Source: Eulemur rufifrons
Lineage: Eukaryota > Chordata > Mammalia > Primates > Lemuridae
NCBI RefSeq assembly: GCF_041146395.1
Contig: NC_090989.1
Span: 51,920,501 to 51,984,500, forward strand
Length of the DNA stretch: 64,000 bases
Direction: 5' to 3'
Position 1 is the first letter of the stretch, and every line of letters begins with the position of its first letter. The notes beneath the pieces were generated by a model, which worked only from the letters and a program-made list of their open reading frames with translations, was not told where the DNA came from and did no database searches. This document shows positions 9,635 through 22,252 of the stretch, piece after piece. The position numbers and the translations under genes are program-made.

Positions 9635-12600
9635 TATCACTGTATCTCCAAGTTAGTATTCATTTAATAAATGATGATTATTGTTTAATTAGAGATTTAT
9701 TGTTTAAAAATTCTGTCCACGTAGAGGGTAAAGTGGGCCATGGTAGACAGATGAAGGGAGACAGCTCAGGGGTGTGTTATACCCATCATAATTAGGATTG
9801 GCTTTACCAATAGAATGAGTTGTCCTAGTAATGGTCAACAGTGGATCCCCCCCTCTCTGTATACTACTCCAAGGTGTAATTCAATAATTAGACTTCAAAT
9901 TTGAATTCTGATGTTTAGAATTTGGATGTAAAATTAAGGTAAAGTGAGATTACTCTATGTGAAAGCAATATCACCTGTCAAGAGATGAACTGAACTGAGC
10001 TGAGCTGTCAGATGATGGAGTTGCCAGTTAGGACAACAATACAAAATGAATGTACCAGTCAAATCTTCCATCATTACTGTGATAATATAAGCAAGAGGTC
10101 AAACAGGAGAAAGTGCTGGCTCCCTCACTGTTCATTTTTTCCCAGGGATCAGCACTGGGAAAGGGTTGGATGGATGAGCACAGATGTGGGGAACCATCTC
10201 ACTGCCAAGGGAGTCTCAAACAAAGGCTATTGGTGTTTTATGGATAAAAGGGGTTAGGAGGAGGGAAAGAGGTCAGGGCAAGGAATGGAAGAGTACTGAA
10301 TACTGGGTCAGGGTGGGGAAAAAGTATCTTCAAGGTCTCCTCCTCCCCAAAAGAAGAAAGTCTCAACAGAGGATCCTGAGGAAGACTTCTGCCAAAGTTT
10401 ACCAAAAAGGAGGTCTCCCAATAGAGGCACCTGGACTACAAATGCAGATATGTATAAGAGCATAGCCTGCCAGCAGGGCTGAACCTTTGACTGCAACTCC
10501 CTTCAGAAAATGCAACGCACTGGCTGTGCCCCAAAGTCTGGCGTGAGGAGGGCAGCTTTCCGGTGAGGCCTGCCAGGTAGAGCCTTTGTAATTTTCTATG
10601 GTCAAGCCTGAAAAATCACACAGAGGCTTTTGGCCTAGACCCAGACTTCTCATCATCTATCAATAATAAGCAAAAACTAACATAAGTGGAAACCAAGAGA
10701 CTCCACAGGCCTGTTCATTTACACAGCCCTGAGCCCTAGTCTTCTGAAGAGGTGCTAGAAGAAATTCATCACCTTGAAAAGTTCTTTTCTGGGTAAGTCC
10801 CTCCTGATTTCTGTCCAATCTAAAGAAATTGAACCTGGTAGCCCACTGCACACATATACAAGAACTTATTGAGGGCAAAGGGATCATTTCTGAGACAGCT
10901 TATGAAATTGTCTAACAAGGCAGTGGGAGCTTTAAGATGGAAGACACTGGCATTGTTATGATTCTTAACAATAAATGAGAATTAAACAAAACCTAGAGTC
11001 ATCCTGATTCTATTCATTATCACTTAATCCTTTGTATGGATATCAAAATGATAAGGATATCAAATCTTATAAACTCAAACACACATTCAAAAGATGTACC
11101 TCCTATCCTGAAATAACTTATGTTCCAGAGATATGTTTAGACCCAGGGAAAAGCCCTTAGAGAATGCAGCTGTGCTGGTTAATGCCAACAATAATAAAAC
11201 AAATGAATGGCATGAAGCCCCCATTTAAGACAATCTCATGGAAAAGTTTAGTTTCTTTTTAAAGACTCAGTAGGCATTATTTTACTATGACATATACACA
11301 GCTATTGGACACTAGAACCTTAGTTTCATTTGATAGATCAAAAAAGAAAGGTATGGAGTGGTTTATAATATCAGCCTTGAACAGCAATTCTGGATAATGT
11401 ATGTGGTACTTGAGACAATAAATCACATTTTAAAAGGATTTGTAATGAAAATGTCATGGAAAGATAATAGTCTAAGGGTCTCTGTCATACTATGTAGCTA
11501 ACAGTAGTAATTGTCAGTGATTATTTCCAGAGTCAATGCTTTATAAAAGCATGACTTGCAGAAAGAAATGTGCATGCCTGATATTATCCTCGGTAGCAGG
11601 CTGATATCCAACACCATGTGCCTGGCAGAGGGAAGAGCAACTGCTTAAATATTTAGATGGGAAAGAGAAAGTGAAAAATAATTCCAGTTTCTAAGCTACT
11701 CTTTCCTATAATTCTTTTCAGAAATAAACACATGCATTCCACAGCCTGTCCAAATATTTAGTTACTGCTTATGGAGGGTGGGGAGACAACAGCAACAAAA
11801 TGGCCTTGAAAATGACCACCACATAAGTCAGGTAAGTTTAGCTTGCCTAGAAGGATTTTTAAAGGTTTTTCTTTGTTCTTAACCAAAGGAAATTTTATTT
11901 TTCTGCCAGTTTTATGGGCACTGTTTTCTGCAGATTTCTTCTCTAGCTCTGGCTTACATCTTACATCCACTAGAAACCATTTCCACTTGATTTCATAGTC
12001 ATTGACAAATGAAGGATATTTTTTGGATCCACTGTATGGTAATGCTGTTATCACTAAAGATTCTTACTGAATTGCTGAGTTTTCAATGAGTCTCTAATAT
12101 TATAGTATCTCATTAGGTCAATGAAGCTATTAAACATGAGAGTTAGATTAGACCAAAGAGCCACATATTACTAACCCCACTTTTAATAACACTTCCAAGA
12201 AACCATCAGTTAACCTAGTGCAGAGTGTTATCCCTGCAGATGGCTTAGAGCAGATTACTCTGTAATAACTGATATTAAGGCAAACATTGAAGTATTGAAA
12301 AACAGGCAAAGATTTCAAGGAAAAAATGCTACCAACCCACTATCAGAGAATTTGTTAAATAATCCAAGTGAATTCCTTCTCCACCTTTAATATCATTTGA
12401 TAAGACTAGGTATTGCGGGATGGGACAGTCTTAGTAGTAATGTTGCCAGTGTATATAAAAGCAATAAGCATTAGGTCTTTCTTATAGCTTAAATATTCAG
12501 CTTAGTAATTTTAGTAACTGCATTGTTCACTCAAAGGAAAGTTTCTATTTGTCTCCCTGTATATGTTTACCTTCCTTTTGTGCCATAGCTCTGCAGTAGA

Positions 12601-13851
12601 AACTCTTAGAAACACCACAAGCTCTAAGTATTGGAATTAAAATTTTGATTTTGTTCACTAAATAGTGAAAATTTTTTCTTTTTATTTCCCTATGTATTCC
12701 AGATATTTATTTTAATGCTTTTTCACCGGAATCCTTTGAGGTAAGAGGTTAGTCTTTCATTTCCCAGCATTTAGTGATACAGTTTGATATATGTTAAAAT
12801 ATACTTTTCTTCTAAATAAACATTTGGGGTGCCTTAAATACAATCAAATGGAAAAAATCCCATTTCATCGTATTATGAAGCTGATGATTTGAAAATTTTG
12901 AAAGGCCTATCCAAAGTTAGGCAATAAATTTTTGAAGCACAATCTCATAGAGCAAATGGGACATGTATATAGCTTATAGAATACAAAGCCAGCAAGTGTT
13001 TTCAGGAAAATCCAAAGTACTTCTTTGTTCTAAAGTAGAAAGCTCCACACAAATTGAGGGGCTCAGGATGATCTCATGGAGAAAACAGAATTTGAGATAG
13101 AATTTGAAAATGAAAACAGGTTCAATGCAATACTTTCTAGTCACTTTGGTTTTTTTATTTTACATTGTAAAAAGATTCAAACATCCTATCAAAATATACA
13201 AGACAGGAAAGCAGGATTCTCAGGTTTTATATAACCTTCGGCAGATATACCGTGCTCTTATTAAAACTGTGTACAGTTGATTCTGTTTTTCACATACTAA
13301 TATCATAAGGTGAAGAGAAAATGTTTGTAATTATTGGGAAACAGGTACTGTGGAAGAAAAAAGTATTATCTTTACCCAAATATGTTGGTTGAATTGGTAG
13401 TTTTTAAGGAACATCCCACTAATCTTTTTTTCTCGATCGTTTTTTTATTCATAAAAGGAAAAGTCTCTGCCTAAAAGCTCACCTCACTGAAACAAGCCTG
13501 AAATAGAAAGATCTGCATGGATGACCTCATAGAGAGGAGCAAGCCAGCCACAGGCGGAATGGAAATCCATCATAGCAACGCTGCCTCCCTTAGTTTCTGC
13601 TTCCTGATCTCACAAAACTCCAAACTTACTGACAACAGCACTATTTCAGCACATTTAACATGCCCTTTAAGCTTTCACTGCTTAGATGTGCAGTACATGA
13701 TACAAACAAAATATAAATTAAAAGTATATTTACCTCATTCTGGAATATCATATTTGTTTTAAACATAATACCTTGAGGAAGAAAGAACCAGAAATTAAAC
13801 AGTGGCACTTCATACTTTACATTCCCCACATCTTAGCTAAGTAATCCCAAT
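9635..13851. other. Long single-copy-like stretch, no gene recognised
   Basis: About 4.2 kb of AT-rich sequence with no recognised repeat. Short open frames (10184-10465 plus; 11758-12054 minus, 98 codons) lack family resemblance, and no exon structure could be argued. The 10250-10660 part is somewhat GC-richer and may be an unrecognised LTR. Confidence 0.5.
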
Positions 13852-14330
13852 ATATTCATTCATTCAGCACAAATAAGTATTGAACACCAGGTACTGTTCT
13901 AGGCGTTAGAGATACAGCACGAACCAACAAAACAAAGAACTCTTTCTTGGACTTTACATTTCAGTAGGAGAAGCAGACAGTAATCAGTGTGCATAAATGG
14001 AAACACATAGCACAGCAGAAGGTAGTAATTGCTACAGAGGAAGATAAACCCGAGCCAGGTAATTGAAAAGGCACGTTATTATACCGACAGTGCTCGTGGA
14101 AGGTCTCACCAATAGGCTCCCTGTGTGCCTAGGCTGTAGGAAGTGAGCTAGGAGGCCTGGGATATTGCAGGAGAGTGTTCTGGGCAAAGTGGCAAGATCC
14201 AGGGCAGCAGTGTTTTGGTGCGTTCATGGAGCAGCCTGGGGCAGGGAAGAGGGGTAACAAGAGCTTGACAAAAGGGGAGGAAGGGCTGGTAGAGATGAGG
14301 TCAGAGAGGAAGAAAGATGTCACCTCCCAC
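13852..14330 (+). mobile_element. L2 LINE fragment
   Basis: Ancient L2 sequence with the classic opening (ATTCATTCATTCAGCACAAATAAGTATTGAAC...'GTACTGTTCTAGGCGTTAGAGATACAGC'), then 'GACTTTACATTTCAGTAGGAG', 'TGCTACAGAGGA', 'GGAAGGTCTCACC', and a late 'TAGAGATGAGGTCAGAGAGG' block. The order matches the L2 3' half. It is diverged and has no tail. Confidence 0.8.
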
Positions 14331-15179
14331 TTACATTTTTATTTTGTTGTAATTTATGTACAATCTCACTCATGCTATATAGTCTTTCAGTTCCTTTCTA
14401 CTGCTTTCATTGTTCTCCTTCTTGAGCACAATGTTTAATTAATCTGCAATGAATATAAAAAGATTTGAACTCATCCAGTGTGGGGTCAGAATTGGTAATG
14501 AAGTGAAAAGAATCCACTGATTTGTTTCGTCTCTGCTAACGCTTTGGGCTCTGAGCTGATACCTTTGCAGCAGCTCCTTCCAAATCTTTGCCTTCTAAAC
14601 CCTCCTGGGCCCTCCTCACCGGGTCGTCCTCTTGGCTTTTTAATCCAAGAAGAACATGCCCTCCTATATGTGATGGTCTGGTTTGGAGCCAGCCAGATTA
14701 ACCAATTCAAAGGGATTTAAAAGGAAAATTTAGGCTTTGGATGGCATAAATAAGGGAAGATGGCCCAGAGCAAAATGAAGAAGAAATTGAAAGGCCTCAT
14801 GTGGGCAGTGATCCCACTTCCTGAGAGGAAACTACTAGCTACAAATGGTCAGAATTCTGTTGTTGTGTTCCCTACTCAGGGGGAGCTCTATTCCATACAC
14901 TTGTAGCCAGGCAGTGAGTAGGAATAATGAAAGCAATAGGGACAACAGTCAGAAATTCACCTGGCCTCAGTGCCATGAATTCTCTATGTAGAGGAAAGAC
15001 AGGAGATCTATTAATAATTTTAATATAAATAGAAATTCAAATTGTATTTATTTTCTATCATCTTATTTTGTGTTAGAGCAATCCCATGTGCAGATTGAAC
15101 ATACAACTTCAAATATGTTTACACAAATGGTTGAATCAAGAATAGAGAAAATACCCCTGTATAAAACACTTATAAAAAT
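14331..15179. other. Single-copy-like stretch, nothing recognised
   Basis: A GC-richer patch at 14530-14640 and AT-rich sequence elsewhere. No ORF with family resemblance, tail or target duplication was seen. Confidence 0.4.
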
Positions 15180-15352
15180 GGATTACAGGGACTTATTCTA
15201 GGTACGCAAGGCTGGTTCAAAGTTCAAAAATCAGTTAATATGATCAATCACATCAACAAGCTGAAAAAGAAAAATCACATGATCATATCAGGACATACGG
15301 AAAAAGCATTTGACAAAATCCAACAATGATTCATGATTAAAAATTCTCAGTA

Positions 15353-16382
15353 GGTCGAAAAAAGATGGCAGAATGGTGGTGACCTCCTGGATTCGTGCTC
15401 CCAGAGAGGAAGGCATGGATCTCGGACTGCCACAATGCTAGAGGTTAGCTCCCCCACAAGAACGGCAGTGTGAATCCACGGAGAATCAGCATGGGACACA
15501 GAGAGCAAGAAAAGACTGAGGTGATCGGGAAATAAATCACAAAAATCTGGAGAGTGCGGGATGGTCAATAGAGAGGTCAGTGTGAGACAGCTGTACCCAC
15601 CTCACCAGAGAGTGGGGTGGGTTCAGTCCCACAGGAAAGTGGCTTGTTCCCCCTCTGACCTCCACACCCACTCAATTGGGGATCTGCCTGAAGTTGGTGC
15701 AGAATCGCTGCGGGAGACGTGGGGCTGTGCGGAGAGGAGACAATAGTGGGAGGCATTTTGGACCCTGAAGCGCTGTGCGCAGCCTAGGAAAGACTGCAGA
15801 GACAGGCGCCTAGCAGACGCCGAACTGTCTCCTATAAGCCAGCGGCTGGACTCTCTCAGTCCCTGGCTCCTCCGGCCTCTGTTGGACCCTGAGCGTTCAA
15901 CCCCAGCGCCAGTGATCTGCAGACGGGCGGCCGCCATTGTCGGGGTCCACAGCCTAAACGCTCCAGAGCGATTGGGTACCGTGTGGCTCCCTGGGCAGCT
16001 CCCTCCCCTAGTCTGCGGACCCCCACTAGGAGCTCCGCCTTTGTGTGAACACTGAGTGCTTCCCCAGTTGCCAGAGAGTGGAGCGTGGACCTTGCAGATA
16101 TTGGGGCGGGGCAGACCATCACCTGCGGGAACTGCAGCGGCTGGGGCTCTGGGGGAATGAGGGCACCACCCCCCTCCCCCTATCCACTGTCTTTCTCGCA
16201 GAGAGAGACGGAAACCACCTCAGGAGAGGAAGAGGAGCAGCCCCCCCCCAGCAGAGGTAGCAAAATCCTGAACAACACGCGAAGGGCGCCCCCTAGCAAC
16301 AGAGGAGGCAGCTTACCTGGCGCGCACGGCATGCCTCTATCCAGACTAAAGCTGAAAGAAGGGATCTTAAGGATTGATCCAG
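15353..16382 (+). promoter_or_regulatory. L1 5' UTR, internal Pol II promoter region
   Basis: About 1.03 kb from the insertion junction to the ORF1 ATG. It is the only CpG-dense interval in the window, particularly 15690-16330, and includes a NotI site at 15927-15934. L1 5' UTRs of primates drive transcription from their first base. The start 'GGTCGAAAAAAGATGGC' places a YY1-type AAGATGGC at 15362-15369, the position where the human L1 YY1 site lies. A second YY1-like CCGCCATTG is at 15931-15939. Activity is inferred from family knowledge and was not shown here. Confidence 0.75.
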
Positions 16383-17387
16383 ATGGGAAGGGCTCAGCGA
16401 AAGAACTCTGAGAGTATAAAGAATCAAGCTGAAACCTTGCCCTCAAAGAGGATTACTAGTTCTCCACCAATTGACACAAACCAGAATCAAAATAGCAACA
16501 TGTCACAGGAAGAATTTCAAACATGGATCATAAGGAAGCTGAACATTATGCAAGAAAAAATGGATAACCAACACAAAGAAACCACAAAAAAGATCCAGGA
16601 CTTGGAAGAAAAATTCACCAGAGAAGTTGAAATATTGAAGAAAAATCAAACTGAACTCCTGGAAATGAAGAATTTATTCAGGGAGCTACAAAATACAGTG
16701 GAAAATCTCAAAAGCAGGGTAGATCAAACAGAAGAAAGAATCTCAGAGATCGAAGATAACACTTTCCAATTAAATAAGTCAGTCACAGAGATAGAGCAAA
16801 GAAACAAGAGAAAAGACCAAAGTCTACAAGAAATGTGGGATTATGTGAAGAAGCCTAATATGAGAGTTGTCGGCATTCCTGAGGGTGAAGAAGACAATAA
16901 GCAAGGGTAGGATAAACTATTTGAAGATATAATTGAGGAAAATTTCCCAGGCCTTGCCAAATCTCTAGATACACAGGTTCAAGAAGCTCAAAGAACCCCT
17001 AGGAGATTCATACCAAATAGGAAGACACCACATCATGTAGTTATCAGACTGACCAAAATATCCACTAATGAGGCCCTTCTTCAAGCTGTAAGGAGAAAGA
17101 AACAAGTAACATACAAAGGAAAGTCCATCCGAATCACGCCAGATTTCTCAACTGAAACCTTACAATCAAGAAGAGATTGGGGCTCCATTCTCACTCTTCT
17201 GAAACAGAATAATGCCCAGCCTAGAATCCAGTACCCAGCTAAGCTCAGTTTTATATATGAAGGTGAAATTAAGACATTCTCAGATAAACAAAAACTCAGA
17301 GAATTCACCAAGACAAGACCAGCTCTCCAAGAAGTACTCAAAACAGAATTACACATGGTCCAGCATAAGAAGGACCCACGAATGTAA
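16383..17387 (+). pseudogene. L1 ORF1 (RNA-binding protein ORF1p) with one nonsense codon
   Basis: The frame starts at ATG 16383 (MGRAQRKNSES), since the in-frame codon at 16374 is TTG. It would encode 334 residues. Residues ~50-147 are a coiled coil rich in Glu, Lys and Leu (NLKSRVDQTEERISEIEDN), which trimerises the protein. The RRM begins near residue 159 (NMRVVGIPEGEED). The C-terminal domain carries EAQRTPRRFIPNRKTPHHVV and YPAKLSF...SDKQKLREF. A TAG at 16908-16910 (codon 176) cuts it within the RRM, and the frame is otherwise open to the TAA at 17385. This is a single point lesion in an otherwise complete gene. Confidence 0.9.
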
Positions 17388-17426
17388 AACTAATCAAGAG
17401 ATAAAGATAAAAACCCAGTTATCATA

Positions 17427-20400
17427 ATGGCTCAAGAGAGAAAACAGATCAATGAAATTCAACCCAACATGAGGAACAGCAATCTGTCTCACTTATCACT
17501 TCTCTCATTAAATGTGAATGGATTGAATTCCCTACTCAAGAGACACAGACTGGCCCAATGGATAAAAAAAATATAAGCCAAGTATCTGCTGTCTTCAGGA
17601 AACTCATCTAACCTGCAAGGATGCATTTAGACTGAAAATAAAAGGGTGGAAATCAATATTTCAAGCAAATGGAAGCCAAAAGAAAGCTGGCGTGGCAGTT
17701 TTAATTTCCAATAACTTAGTTTTTAAACCAACAAAAGTAATGAAAGACAAAGATGGTTACTATATACTGGTGAAGGGTACAATTCAACAAGAAGATATAA
17801 CTATACTTAATATGTATGCACCCAACCTAGGTGCACCCAGATTCATAAAGCAAACCCTACTTGGTCTGAACCAAATGATAGATAACAACACTTTAGTAGC
17901 CGGAGATTTTACACGCCACTGACAGTACAGGACAGATCCTCCAAACAAAAAATAAACAAAGAAGTAATGAACTTAAATAGAATGCTAGAACAAATGGGCC
18001 TGACTGACATCTACAGGACATTCTACCCAAAAACCACTGAATATACTTTCTTCTCATTAGCTCATGGGACATTCTCCAAGATTGGCCATATCCTAGGACA
18101 TAAAGCATGTCTTAAAAAATTTAAAAATATAGAAATTATACCATGCATCTTCTCAGATCATAGTGGAATAAAACCGTAACAGAAATCCTCATTTCTACTC
18201 AAAGTCATGGAAGCTAAATAACCTTCTCCTGAACAATCATTTTATAAATGAAGAAATCAAGTCAGAAATCAAAAGATTCTTTGAATTAAACAACAAAGGA
18301 GATACAACTTATCAAAATCTGTGGGACACAGCTAAAGCAGTCCTGAGAGGAAATTTTATTTCCATAAATGCCTATACCAAAAAGACAGAAAACTTACAAA
18401 TAGACAATCTAATGAATAGACTCAAAGAGCTGGAGAAGGAAGAACAGACCGACCTCAAACCCAGCAGAAGGAGAGAAATTATTAAGATTAAATCAGAACT
18501 AAATGAAAAGGACAACAATCAAACCATAAGGGAGATTAATAAAACCAAAAGTTGGTTCTTTGAAAAAATAAACAAAATTGACACACCTCTGGCTAGACTA
18601 ACCAAGAGCAGAAAAGAAAAAACTCTTATAACCTCCATCAGGACCATGAAAGGAGAAATCATGACTGATGCCACAGAGATACATGATATCATCTATGAAT
18701 TCTACAAAAATCTGTATGCACCCAAATTAGAAAACCTGGAGGAAATGGACAAATTCTTAGAAACATACAGCCTTTCCAGGCTCAACCAGGAAGAAATAGA
18801 ATTCCTGAAGAGACCAATATCTAGATCTGAAATCGAAACAGCAATAAAAAACCTTCCCAAAAAGAAAAGCCCTGGATCAGATGGGTTCACATCTGAATTT
18901 TACCATACCTACAAAGAACTGGTGCCCATCCTACATAAACTATTCAACAATATAGAGAAGGATGTGATTCTCCCCAACACTTTTTACCAAGCCAACATAA
19001 TCCTGATACCAAAACCAGGAAATGATGCAACTAAAACAGAGAACTATAGACCAATTTCTCTTATGAATATAGATGCAAAAATTCTCAATAAAATTCTAGC
19101 AAATTGAATCCAAGTGCTTATCAAAAAAATAATCCATCACAACCAAGTGGGCTTCATCCCAGAGATGCAGGGATGGTTTAACATACGCAAATCTATAAAT
19201 GTAATTCACCACATAAATAGAAGCAAAAATAAAGATCATATGATCCTCTCAATAGATGCAGAAAAAGCATTTGACAAAATTCAACACCCTTTTATGATAA
19301 GAACACTTAACAAAATAGGCATAGACGGGGCCTATCTAAAAATGATACAAGCCATATATGACAAACCCACAGCCAACATCATACTGAATGGGGAAAAACT
19401 GAAAGCATTCCCACTTCGAACTGGAACCAGACAAGGCTGCCCACTGTCCCCATTACTTTTCAACATAGTATTGGAAGTCCTTGCAAGAGCTATCAGGCAA
19501 GAAAGCAGAATCAAGGGAGTCCAAATAGGGACAGAAGAGATCAAACTCTCACTCTTTGCTGATGATATGATGTTATATCTAGAAAACCCTAAGGTTTCAA
19601 CCAAGAGACTCCTGGAATTGATCAATGAATTCAGTAAAGTCTCAGGATACAAAATCAATATACACAAATCAGAGGCATTCATATATGCCAATAACAGTCA
19701 AACGGAGAACCAAATTAAGGACTCAATACCCTTCAAAATAGCAACAAAGAAAATAAAATACCTAGGAATATATTTAACTAAGGAGGTAAAGGACCTCTAT
19801 AGGGAGAACTATGAAACACTGAGGAAGGAAATCGCAGAACATGTAAATAGGTGGAAAACCATACCATGCTCATGGATCGGTAGAATCAACATTGTTAAAA
19901 TGTCTATACTGCCCAAAGTTATCTACAGATTCAATGCAATCCCTATTAAATTACTAACATCATTTTTCACAGATATAGAAAAAATAATTTTACGTTTTGT
20001 ATGGAACCAGAGAAGACCCCATTTAGCAAAAGCAATCTTAAACAACAAAAACAAAATGGGAGGTATTAATTTGCCAGACTTCAAACTATACTACAAGGCT
20101 GTGGTTCTTAAAACTGCCTGGTATTGGCACAAGTGAAGGGACACAGACCAGTAGAACAGAACAGAAAATCCAAATATAAAATCACCCTTATATAGCCATC
20201 TAATCTTTGACAAAGCAGACAAAAACATACTCTGGGGAAAAGATTCCTTATTTAATAAATGGTGCTGGGAAAACTGGATATCCACATGTAGAAGACTAAA
20301 ACAGGACACACAGCTCTCACCTCTCACAAAAATCAAATCACGGTGGTTAACAGACTTAAACCTTAGGTGTGAAACGATTAGAATTCTAGAAGAAAATGTA

Positions 20401-21268
20401 GGAAAGACTCTTATAGACATTAGCCTAGGCAAAGAATTTATGAAGAAGACCCCTAAGGCAATCACAGCAACAACAAAAATAAATGAATGGGACCTGATCA
20501 AATTAAAAAGCTTCTGCACAGCCAAAGAAACAGTCACGACAGTAAACAGACAACCTACAGAATGGGAAAAAAATTTTGCATACTACACATCAGATAAAGG
20601 ACTGATAACAAGAATCTATTTAGAACGCAGGAAAATCAGTAAGAAAAAATCGAACAACCCTATCAAAAAGTGGGCAAAGGACATGAATAGAAATTTTTCT
20701 AAAGAAGATATAAGAATGGCTAACAAACATATGAAAAAATGTTCAACATCTCTAATCATCAGGGAAATGCAAATCAAAACCACAATGAGATATCACTTAA
20801 CTCCAGTGAGAATGGCCTTTATCAAAAAGTCCCAAAACAACACATGTTGGCGTGGATGTGGAGAGACAGGAACACTCATACACTGCTGGTGGGACTGTAA
20901 ACTAGTGCAATCCCTGTGGAAAGATTCAAGTAGACCTACCATTCGATCCAGCAATCCCATTATTGAACATCTACCCAGAAGAACAAAAGTCATTCTATAA
21001 AAAAGACACCTGCACCCGAATGTTTATAGCAGCACAATTCACAATCACAAAGATGTGGAAACAACCCAAATGCCCATCAATTCATGAATGGATTAGCAAA
21101 ATGTGGTATATGTATACCACGGAATATTACTCAGCTATTAGAAATAATGGCGATATGGCATCTGTTTGGTTCTCCTGGAGAGAGTTGGAACCCATTCTAT
21201 TAAGTGAAGTATCCCAAGAATGGAAAAATAAGCACCACATGTACTCACCAGCAAACTGGTTTCCCTGA
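17427..21268 (+). pseudogene. L1 ORF2 (endonuclease-reverse transcriptase) with multiple lesions
   Basis: It starts at ATG 17427 (or 17469, MRNSNLSHLS), 39 bases after ORF1. The endonuclease part shows LNVNGLNS (catalytic Asn), QETHL (catalytic Glu, in a shifted frame), GDF (17900-17908) and SDHSGIK (catalytic His). The RT part has [16 protein letters not shown] and FADDMMLYL at 19555-19566, intact in the 340-codon block 19114-20136. The C-terminal CX3CX7HX4C motif is at 20845-20898. Lesions seen: frame loss in the A-run near 17563-17580, one missing base at 17907-17912, a stop with local deletion near 18174-18195, TGA at 19105, TGA at 20134, TAG at 20152, and a 23-base deletion near 20921 relative to the 8799 copy. 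Confidence 0.9.
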
Positions 21269-21558
21269 GTGCACATTTGGGAATAACACCAATTGAGTAT
21301 CGGACAGAGGTCGGGGCTAGGTGGAAGGGATGGGTGTATACCTACTTGATGAGTGCGATGCGCACTGCCTGGGGAATGGACACGCTTGAAGTTCTGACTG
21401 GGGGGAATGGGGTAGGGGGAGGGGATGAGTGCACATCTACATGATGAGTGTGATGTGCACTGTCTAGGGAATGGATACAATTGAAGCTCAGACTCGGGGG
21501 GATGGGGAGGCATGGGCAATGTATATAGCCTGATCTTTTGTACCCCCATAATGAGCTG
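21269..21558 (+). other. L1 3' UTR with a 95-base tandem duplication and a G-quadruplex motif
   Basis: Two units with a 95-base period start at 21327 (GGGATGGGTGTATACCTAC) and 21422 (GGGATGAGTGCACATCTAC). Both then read 'TGATGAGTG.GATG.GCACTG.CT.GGGAATGGA.AC'. At the junction, 21400-21424, lie G6, G4, G5 and G4 tracts separated by loops of 3, 2 and 1 bases, a canonical intramolecular quadruplex pattern. L1 3' UTRs in many mammals keep G-rich tracts. Here the duplication itself seems to have built it. Confidence 0.8.
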
Positions 21559-22252
21559 AAAAACAAAAAAATAAAAAATAAAAAAAATAATAAAAAATTC
21601 TCAGTAAACTAGGAATAGAGAACTTTCACAACTCGATAAGAATATTTACAAAAAATCCTACAGCTAACATTAAGTTTAATGGTGAGAAGCTCGAAGTTTT
21701 CCCACTAAGATCAAAAATAAGACAAGGATATCCCTTCTCACCAGGCCTATTCAACATTGTACTATAGTTCTAGTAATAATACAAGAAAAGTAAATAAAAG
21801 GTATATAGATAAGATGGAAAAAATAAAACTATCCTGCTCAGTTGGCATGATCTTCTATGTACAAAATTCAAAATAAACCACAAAAAAATTCTCAGAACTA
21901 ATAAGTGATTAGAGCAAGATCATAGGGTACAAGGTTAGCATACACAGGTCAATCACTTTCCTATATCAGCCATAAACAAGTGGAATTAAAAACACAATAC
22001 CATTTACATTAGCACCCAAAACAATGAAATATTTAGTTATAAATCTAATAAAATATGTTCAAGATCTACATGAGAAAAACTACAAAATTCTAATGAACAA
22101 AATAAAAGAACTAAATAAATGGAGAGATATTTTATGTTCATAGCAAAGAAGACTCAATATTGTCAGTTCTTCACAACTTGGCCTGTAGATTCAACATAAT
22201 CCCAAACAAAATCCCAGTATACTATTTTGTGTATATCAACAAACTGATTCTT

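Larger units (their letters stand above)
15353..21592 (+). mobile_element. Full-length young lemur-lineage LINE-1, 6.24 kb, coding-defective
   Basis: In order: a CpG-rich 5' UTR (15353-16382), ORF1 (16383-17387), a 39-base spacer, ORF2 (17427-21268), a 3' UTR with a tandem duplication and G-tracts (21269-21558), and an interrupted A-rich tail (21559-21592). It is bounded by a perfect target duplication, so the 5' end is complete. The copy is dead: ORF1 has one nonsense codon, and ORF2 has several frameshifts and stops. It is clearly younger than the L1M it landed in, whose reading frames are far more decayed. Confidence 0.93.
15339..21606 (+). repeat. Target site duplication of the full-length L1
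   Basis: AAAAATTCTCAGTA occurs at 15339-15352 and at 21593-21606, a perfect 14-base match. The left junction reads TT|AAAAA, exactly the complement of the L1 endonuclease preference TTTT/AA, so target-primed reverse transcription is strongly supported. Confidence 0.92.

Noticed and set aside
11758..12054. 98-codon minus-strand frame as a possible exon or processed pseudogene
   Set aside because: No resemblance to a known family, no A-tail or target duplication, and no clear splice signals.
16374..16382. ORF1 starting at 16374
   Set aside because: The codon there is TTG; the first ATG in frame is at 16383 and gives the usual MG... N-terminus.
15561..16446. Overlapping frames in both strands of the L1 5' UTR
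   Set aside because: They follow from GC-rich composition; no ORF0-like antisense start with convincing context was seen.
21127..21566. Pro/Ser/His-rich minus-strand frames over the L1 3' UTR
   Set aside because: They are the antisense of G-rich 3' UTR units; the internal repetition in the peptide mirrors the 95-base duplication.
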